Source: Faecalibacter sp. LW9
GTDB taxonomy: Bacteria; Bacteroidota; Bacteroidia; Flavobacteriales; Weeksellaceae
Reading direction: 5' to 3'
DNA: 64,000 nucleotides
NCBI RefSeq assembly: GCF_034661295.1
Contig: NZ_CP141062.1
Coordinates: 1,860,001 to 1,924,000 of the forward strand
The position numbers were made by a program, and so were the translations under genes. Under the pieces are notes generated by a model. That model saw only the letters and a program-made list of their open reading frames with translations. It searched no databases and had not been told where the DNA came from. How positions within the stretch are numbered: position 1 is the stretch's first letter; each line of letters opens with the position of its first letter. This document shows positions 60,453 to 64,000 of the stretch, in pieces.

Positions 60453-61358
60453 TTACTTGAGGATAAATTCTAATTCTTTTACAATTTCTTGTTGATCAAC
60501 TTCGATAAAATCACGTTTGATTTGGTATAATATAACGCCAGAATCGTGTGTAGCCTGAAAAACCTTACTGATATAATCAAAATTTTGAATCTGATCCATA
60601 TCCTTTGCTTCTTTCGAAATAATGGTTTCTAATGTTGACTTTACTTCGCCCAATAAATTTTGTTCTGTAGGAAGAGTTTCAGAATATAAGGTATAGACCT
60701 GATCTTCTGTATTGTAATTTTCAAATTCGATGGAACGATTATAAATGATCTTATTTCGAGTAACGGGATTGATGCTTTCAAATTTTGATTTTGTAGGCGA
60801 ATTGGTTTTAATCGCATTACCATAGAACAAGTGAAAGGTATTGATTTTACTTGCAATCAATTGTTCGGTGACATCTTCATTACCAAAGACACGATCCAAT
60901 GCTGTTTTAAACGCTTCTTTGTCTTTTTCATTCGAGATAGATGTTCCCAATATTTCTACAAAATTCTTGTTGTATGCGACGATTTCCTCAAAATTTAATA
61001 AGTCTTGAAAAACACCTTGAGCATTGGTTTTAAATACAAATTTTTGAGGTCCTAATTTTGATTTAAATTGTTCGCGCATCGGTGAGGGTACTTGAGTGTA
61101 ATCTGGATGTGTAATCCATTCGATGGTATAAGAATGTTCATCTTTTTCAAGAATATTAATCGTTAAATCGAATGTTTTATTTTTTTTAATGATGGTATCT
61201 TGATTACGAACTTGATATTCTTTTTCGTTTTGAATGTATTCAAAATTATCACCTTTTTCCCAATACGGTAAAACTACCACTTGTTTATTGATGCTATCAA
61301 ATTGGTCCACTAATGGGGTTACGGTTAATAAAAATAGCATATGAAAAAGGAGTTTCAT
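60453..61358 (-). CDS. Exported protein of unknown function, 301 aa
   Basis: An N-terminal hydrophobic segment (MKLLFHMLFLLTVTPLVDQ) is probably a signal peptide. The mature part is mixed alpha/beta, starting VVVLPYWEKGDNFEYIQNEKEYQV and with an internal repeat of charged helices. It resembles exported DUF6263-like or YceI-like proteins in layout, but no motif is decisive. No paired Cys is present. It appears to be a single gene upstream of, and separate from, the VF530 pair. Confidence 0.65.
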   Translation of the reverse strand: MKLLFHMLFLLTVTPLVDQFDSINKQVVVLPYWEKGDNFEYIQNEKEYQVRNQDTIIKKNKTFDLTINILEKDEHSYTIEWITHPDYTQVPSPMREQFKSKLGPQKFVFKTNAQGVFQDLLNFEEIVAYNKNFVEILGTSISNEKDKEAFKTALDRVFGNEDVTEQLIASKINTFHLFYGNAIKTNSPTKSKFESINPVTRNKIIYNRSIEFENYNTEDQVYTLYSETLPTEQNLLGEVKSTLETIISKEAKDMDQIQNFDYISKVFQATHDSGVILYQIKRDFIEVDQQEIVKELEFILK

Positions 61359-61490
61359 CTTACGAAATTTGTCTTGTAAAAATGTAAGCTAAGTTAAAGG
61401 TTTATTCGATAGCAAAGGTTGAAAGTTTGAAGAAATTTAAAATTTTATTCGACAAATCATCGAGAAAAGATAAATCTTAATAAAATGACG

Positions 61491-61498
61491 TATTTTTG
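61491..61498 (+). promoter_or_regulatory. -7 box of rlmF
   Basis: TATTTTTG matches TAnnTTTG, 14 bases before the rlmF ATG. Confidence 0.5.
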
Positions 61499-61512
61499 CA
61501 CAAAATAAAGGT

Positions 61513-62430
61513 ATGAATACATCAGAAGGGAATAAATCGATCAAGAAATTACATTCACGTAATCGTCATTTAGCGCCATATAATTTTGAGAAATTATGTG
61601 CAATATATCCTGTTTTACGTCAATACATTATTCCTAATCACAAAACTGATGAACCAACCATTAATTTCTCGGACCGTAATGCCGTTAAAGCATTAAATAA
61701 AGCGTTATTAAAAACGTATTATGATATTGATTATTGGGAATTACCAGCGGATAATTTATGTCCTCCAATTCCTGGACGCGCTGACTATATTCATTACGTA
61801 GCGGATTTACTTGCCGAAAGTCGAGATGGTGTAATTCCAAGAGGAAAAGATGTAAAAGTTTTGGACGTTGGAGTAGGAGCAAACTGTATTTATCCTATTG
61901 TTGGAAATTACGAGTACGATTGGAATTTTGTGGGAGCTGAATTGGATTATTTATCTCATAAAAATGCTTCTGAAATTGTACGTAAAAATGCACGATTACG
62001 CAATAAAGTGGATATTCGTTTACAATATAATCCGAGCAATATTTTTACCAATATCATCAAGCAAGGAGAAAAATTTGATGTGTCGATTTGTAATCCTCCA
62101 TTCTTTAGTTCGAATAAAGAAGTAATGGAACAAACGATGCGAAAATTAAAAAACTTAGGAAATAAATCGGATCAAAAACCTGTTCAAAACTTCGGAGGTA
62201 ACAATTCTGAATTATGGTGTAGAGGAGGTGAGCGCGTATTTATTTCGAATATGATTAAAGAAAGTGTGAAATACAAACACCAAGTGAAATGGTTTACAAC
62301 ATTGGTTTCGAAAAAAGATAATTTACGTCCATTGAAAATTTTATTGGAACGCGTGAAAGCTCGTGAAGTAAAAATTATTAATATGGAACAAGGAAATAAA
62401 GTAACACGCTTATTGGTGTGGCGATTTTAA
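61513..62430 (+). CDS. rlmF: 23S rRNA (adenine(1618)-N(6))-methyltransferase RlmF
   Basis: RlmF methylates A1618 of 23S rRNA using SAM. The 305-residue protein opens with the family phrase LHSRNRHLAPYNFEKLC. It has the SAM-binding loop VLDVGVGANCIYPI at 116-129 and the catalytic NPPF at 194-197 in SICNPPFFSS. The C-terminal VSKKDNLRPLKILLER is typical. It is a single gene with its own promoter and terminator. Confidence 0.95.
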   Translation: MNTSEGNKSIKKLHSRNRHLAPYNFEKLCAIYPVLRQYIIPNHKTDEPTINFSDRNAVKALNKALLKTYYDIDYWELPADNLCPPIPGRADYIHYVADLLAESRDGVIPRGKDVKVLDVGVGANCIYPIVGNYEYDWNFVGAELDYLSHKNASEIVRKNARLRNKVDIRLQYNPSNIFTNIIKQGEKFDVSICNPPFFSSNKEVMEQTMRKLKNLGNKSDQKPVQNFGGNNSELWCRGGERVFISNMIKESVKYKHQVKWFTTLVSKKDNLRPLKILLERVKAREVKIINMEQGNKVTRLLVWRF

Positions 62431-62436
62431 TAATGT

Positions 62437-62472
62437 AAATCCTAATTTCTTTATTGATTTAGGATTTTTTTA
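62437..62472 (+). terminator. Terminator of rlmF
   Basis: The stem AAATCCTAA / TTTAGGATTT is followed by seven T. Confidence 0.75.
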
Positions 62473-62490
62473 TTCATCAAACGTTATAGC

Positions 62491-62769
62491 ATGGAATATG
62501 TACTGTATTATGGACTGGGAATTAATCTTTTCACCTATGTGTTGTTTGGATTGGATAAAGTGAAGGCACGCAATAAAAAATGGCGAATTCCTGAAAATAC
62601 ATTATTCTTTTTATCATTTATAGGTGGAAGTATTGGGGCTCTTTTGGCGATGAAGAAATTCAGACATAAAACCCAAAAATCAGAGTTTAAAAATGTCATC
62701 TATTTAATCCTCACAATACAATTGGCATTACTTATTTTTATCCTTTGGCAATTGTATATTAAAACATAA
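62491..62769 (+). CDS. DUF1294 membrane protein, 92 aa
   Basis: The protein has a helix at 3-20, the family core GLDKVKARNKKWRIPENTLFFLSFIGGSIGALLAMKKFRHKTQK, and a C-terminal helix (VIYLILTIQLALLIFILW). The KWRIPE and RHKT motifs are typical of DUF1294. It sits in the inner membrane with unknown function. Confidence 0.88.
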   Translation: MEYVLYYGLGINLFTYVLFGLDKVKARNKKWRIPENTLFFLSFIGGSIGALLAMKKFRHKTQKSEFKNVIYLILTIQLALLIFILWQLYIKT

Positions 62770-62798
62770 AAAAACCACTTCTTTTGAAGTGGTTTTTT
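62769..62798. terminator. Bidirectional terminator
   Basis: The stem AAAAACCACTTC / GAAGTGGTTTTT serves the convergent DUF1294 and M28 peptidase genes. Confidence 0.85.
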
Positions 62799-62816
62799 AC
62801 GTTATAGAAATTTATT

Positions 62817-64000
62817 TTATTTAAAGTACGCATCAGAAGTACGTGCTGGACCTTTAACCGCTGGCCATTCCATTGGTTTTCCATCTCTCCCCATCGGTAA
62901 AACACGCTTGTCACGGTTCACTAATGTTTCTTCTTGGTCAGCCATATACGTTAAAGTAGCTGCTAAAATAGCATTACTCTGAATTTCATCAAAAACAATT
63001 TTATCGTAGGTATCTTTATTCGTATGCCAAGTGTACGTACCGTAACCCCAGTTTAACGAACTTAACATAAATCCTGGTACACCTGCTGCAACAAAAGAAG
63101 CATGATCAGATCCACCTCCGCTAGGAGTTCCTGGGAATTCCGTTTTAATGTGTTTTGTGATGTCGTTTGGAACTGCAGATAACCAACGTGTCATGTATTC
63201 GTAAGATTTTTCGAAACCAGATCCGTTGATGTTTACGACACGTCCCGTTCCATTATCTAAATTGAAAACAGCTTGTGTATTTTTAACGATTTCTGGATGA
63301 TCTTCAACAAAGGCACGAGAACCGTTTAATCCTTGTTCTTCACTTCCCCATAAACAGATTAAGATTGTACGTTTGTTGTTTGGGTATAATTTTTTGATGG
63401 TACGGATCGTTTCCATCATCGCAATTGTTCCTGTACCATTATCAGTTGCTCCTTGTGCACCATCCCATGAATCAAAGTGAGCCGATAAAATGATGTATTC
63501 ATTTGGTTTCTCTTTCCCTTTGATTTCACCAATAATGTTGAAGGTTTTAGCAACACCTGTATGCTTTGATTGTGCGTTTAATGATAATTTAGGAGCCGTT
63601 CCATTTTCTGCTAAACGGTATAACATTCCATAATCCTCATTCGAAATATCGATCATAGGAATTTTTGTTGTTTTAGCTCCGAAAATGCGGTTCGCTCCCA
63701 TAATTCCTGTCCAGTACGAAATCGCTACTGCCGCTGCACCATTTTCTTCTAAAACAGCTGGTAATGTATTGTTATTGTAACCTGTTACTTTGATAGAGTT
63801 AGCCCACGCTTCGTTCGCCTTCTTTTTTTCTGCAGAAATCTTGTCGTATAATTCTTCAGTTCCATACTCTTTGTATTGATAATCTGAACGTCCGTGTTTC
63901 TGATTCTGAGACATTAAAACAATTTTCCCTTTTACTTTTGGTAACCATGCTTTAAATTCCGCTTCTGAAGAGAAAACTGGCATCGCAATAACTTCGGCAT
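62817..64000 (-). CDS. M28-family zinc aminopeptidase, 5' end outside the window
   Basis: The frame is open past the window edge (AEVIA precedes MPVFSSE), so the ATG at 63983 is internal and roughly 120 N-terminal residues, with a signal peptide, are missing. The visible 394 residues hold a PA-like insert and the M28 metal site: SAHFDSWDGAQGATDNGTG (His, Asp), WGSEEQGLNGS (catalytic Glu, metal Glu), NLDNGTG and SDHASF (His). It should be exported and cleave N-terminal residues from peptides. The C-terminus is complete. Confidence 0.88.
   Translation of the reverse strand, partial: AEVIAMPVFSSEAEFKAWLPKVKGKIVLMSQNQKHGRSDYQYKEYGTEELYDKISAEKKKANEAWANSIKVTGYNNNTLPAVLEENGAAAVAISYWTGIMGANRIFGAKTTKIPMIDISNEDYGMLYRLAENGTAPKLSLNAQSKHTGVAKTFNIIGEIKGKEKPNEYIILSAHFDSWDGAQGATDNGTGTIAMMETIRTIKKLYPNNKRTILICLWGSEEQGLNGSRAFVEDHPEIVKNTQAVFNLDNGTGRVVNINGSGFEKSYEYMTRWLSAVPNDITKHIKTEFPGTPSGGGSDHASFVAAGVPGFMLSSLNWGYGTYTWHTNKDTYDKIVFDEIQSNAILAATLTYMADQEETLVNRDKRVLPMGRDGKPMEWPAVKGPARTSDAYFK

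Overview
The window is AT-rich DNA from a member of the Bacteroidota, class Flavobacteriia. The evidence is a SusC/SusD pair, type IX secretion cargo with a type B sorting domain, DUF4136, DUF4920 and DUF1343 proteins, MenA, BshA (bacillithiol synthesis), zinc-free L31 and the small ribosomal protein THX. Many genes are preceded by the Bacteroidota -7 promoter box TAnnTTTG rather than a strong Shine-Dalgarno site. The gene set looks most like the Weeksellaceae (Empedobacter/Chryseobacterium type); that placement is inference. No rRNA, CRISPR array, prophage or integrative element was seen.

Layout. 1-3.3 kb: the end of a DUF4136 gene, a small outer-membrane barrel gene with an IS3-family element inserted at its stop codon, and a convergent TerC metal-ion transporter. 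3.4-7.4 kb: a glycosidase/serine-hydrolase gene split by a frameshift at a run of nine A, then bshA. 7.7-13.9 kb: housekeeping genes (lon, pncB, an FKBP-like lipoprotein, an S4 RNA-binding protein, aroK, an unknown lipoprotein). 14.1-14.9 kb: six identical tRNA-Lys(TTT) genes, five of them in an exact 123-bp tandem array. 14.9-18.3 kb: a LytS/LytTR-type two-component pair divergent from an unknown small protein and an outer-membrane barrel, with a 21-bp-phased direct repeat between them. 18.4-20.2 kb: typA. 20.5-22.9 kb: decayed surface-protein genes. 23-25.6 kb: an intact T9SS cargo protein. 25.7-33.8 kb: SRPBCC, NUDIX, DUF4920, GH25, menA, an MBL hydrolase, a beta-helix lipoprotein, a gene-free region holding a candidate small RNA, rpmE2 and proline dehydrogenase. 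34-41.8 kb: a membrane gene interrupted by TGA, priA, and a MacAB-like export operon. 42-48.3 kb: susCD followed by an IS1182-family element. 48.3-53.6 kb: an unknown membrane protein, NamZ, a LolC/E-like permease, cystathionine beta-synthase and lptB. 53.7-64 kb: THX, a bestrophin, sbcDC (with an altered SbcD active site), several small unknown genes, rlmF, DUF1294 and a truncated M28 peptidase.

Themes. Peptidoglycan turnover recurs (GH3/serine hydrolase, GH25, NamZ). Envelope export recurs too (MacAB-like, LolC/E-like, LptB, SusCD, T9SS cargo). The local genome shows decay and mobile-element activity: two insertion sequences abutting stop codons, one surface-protein graveyard, and three otherwise intact genes with single lesions (A9 frameshift, in-frame TGA, SbcD Asp8 to Tyr). 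The observations most worth checking are the LytTR operator and its two-gene target unit, the SbcD active-site change, the A9 slippage site and the promoter-driven RNA upstream of rpmE2.
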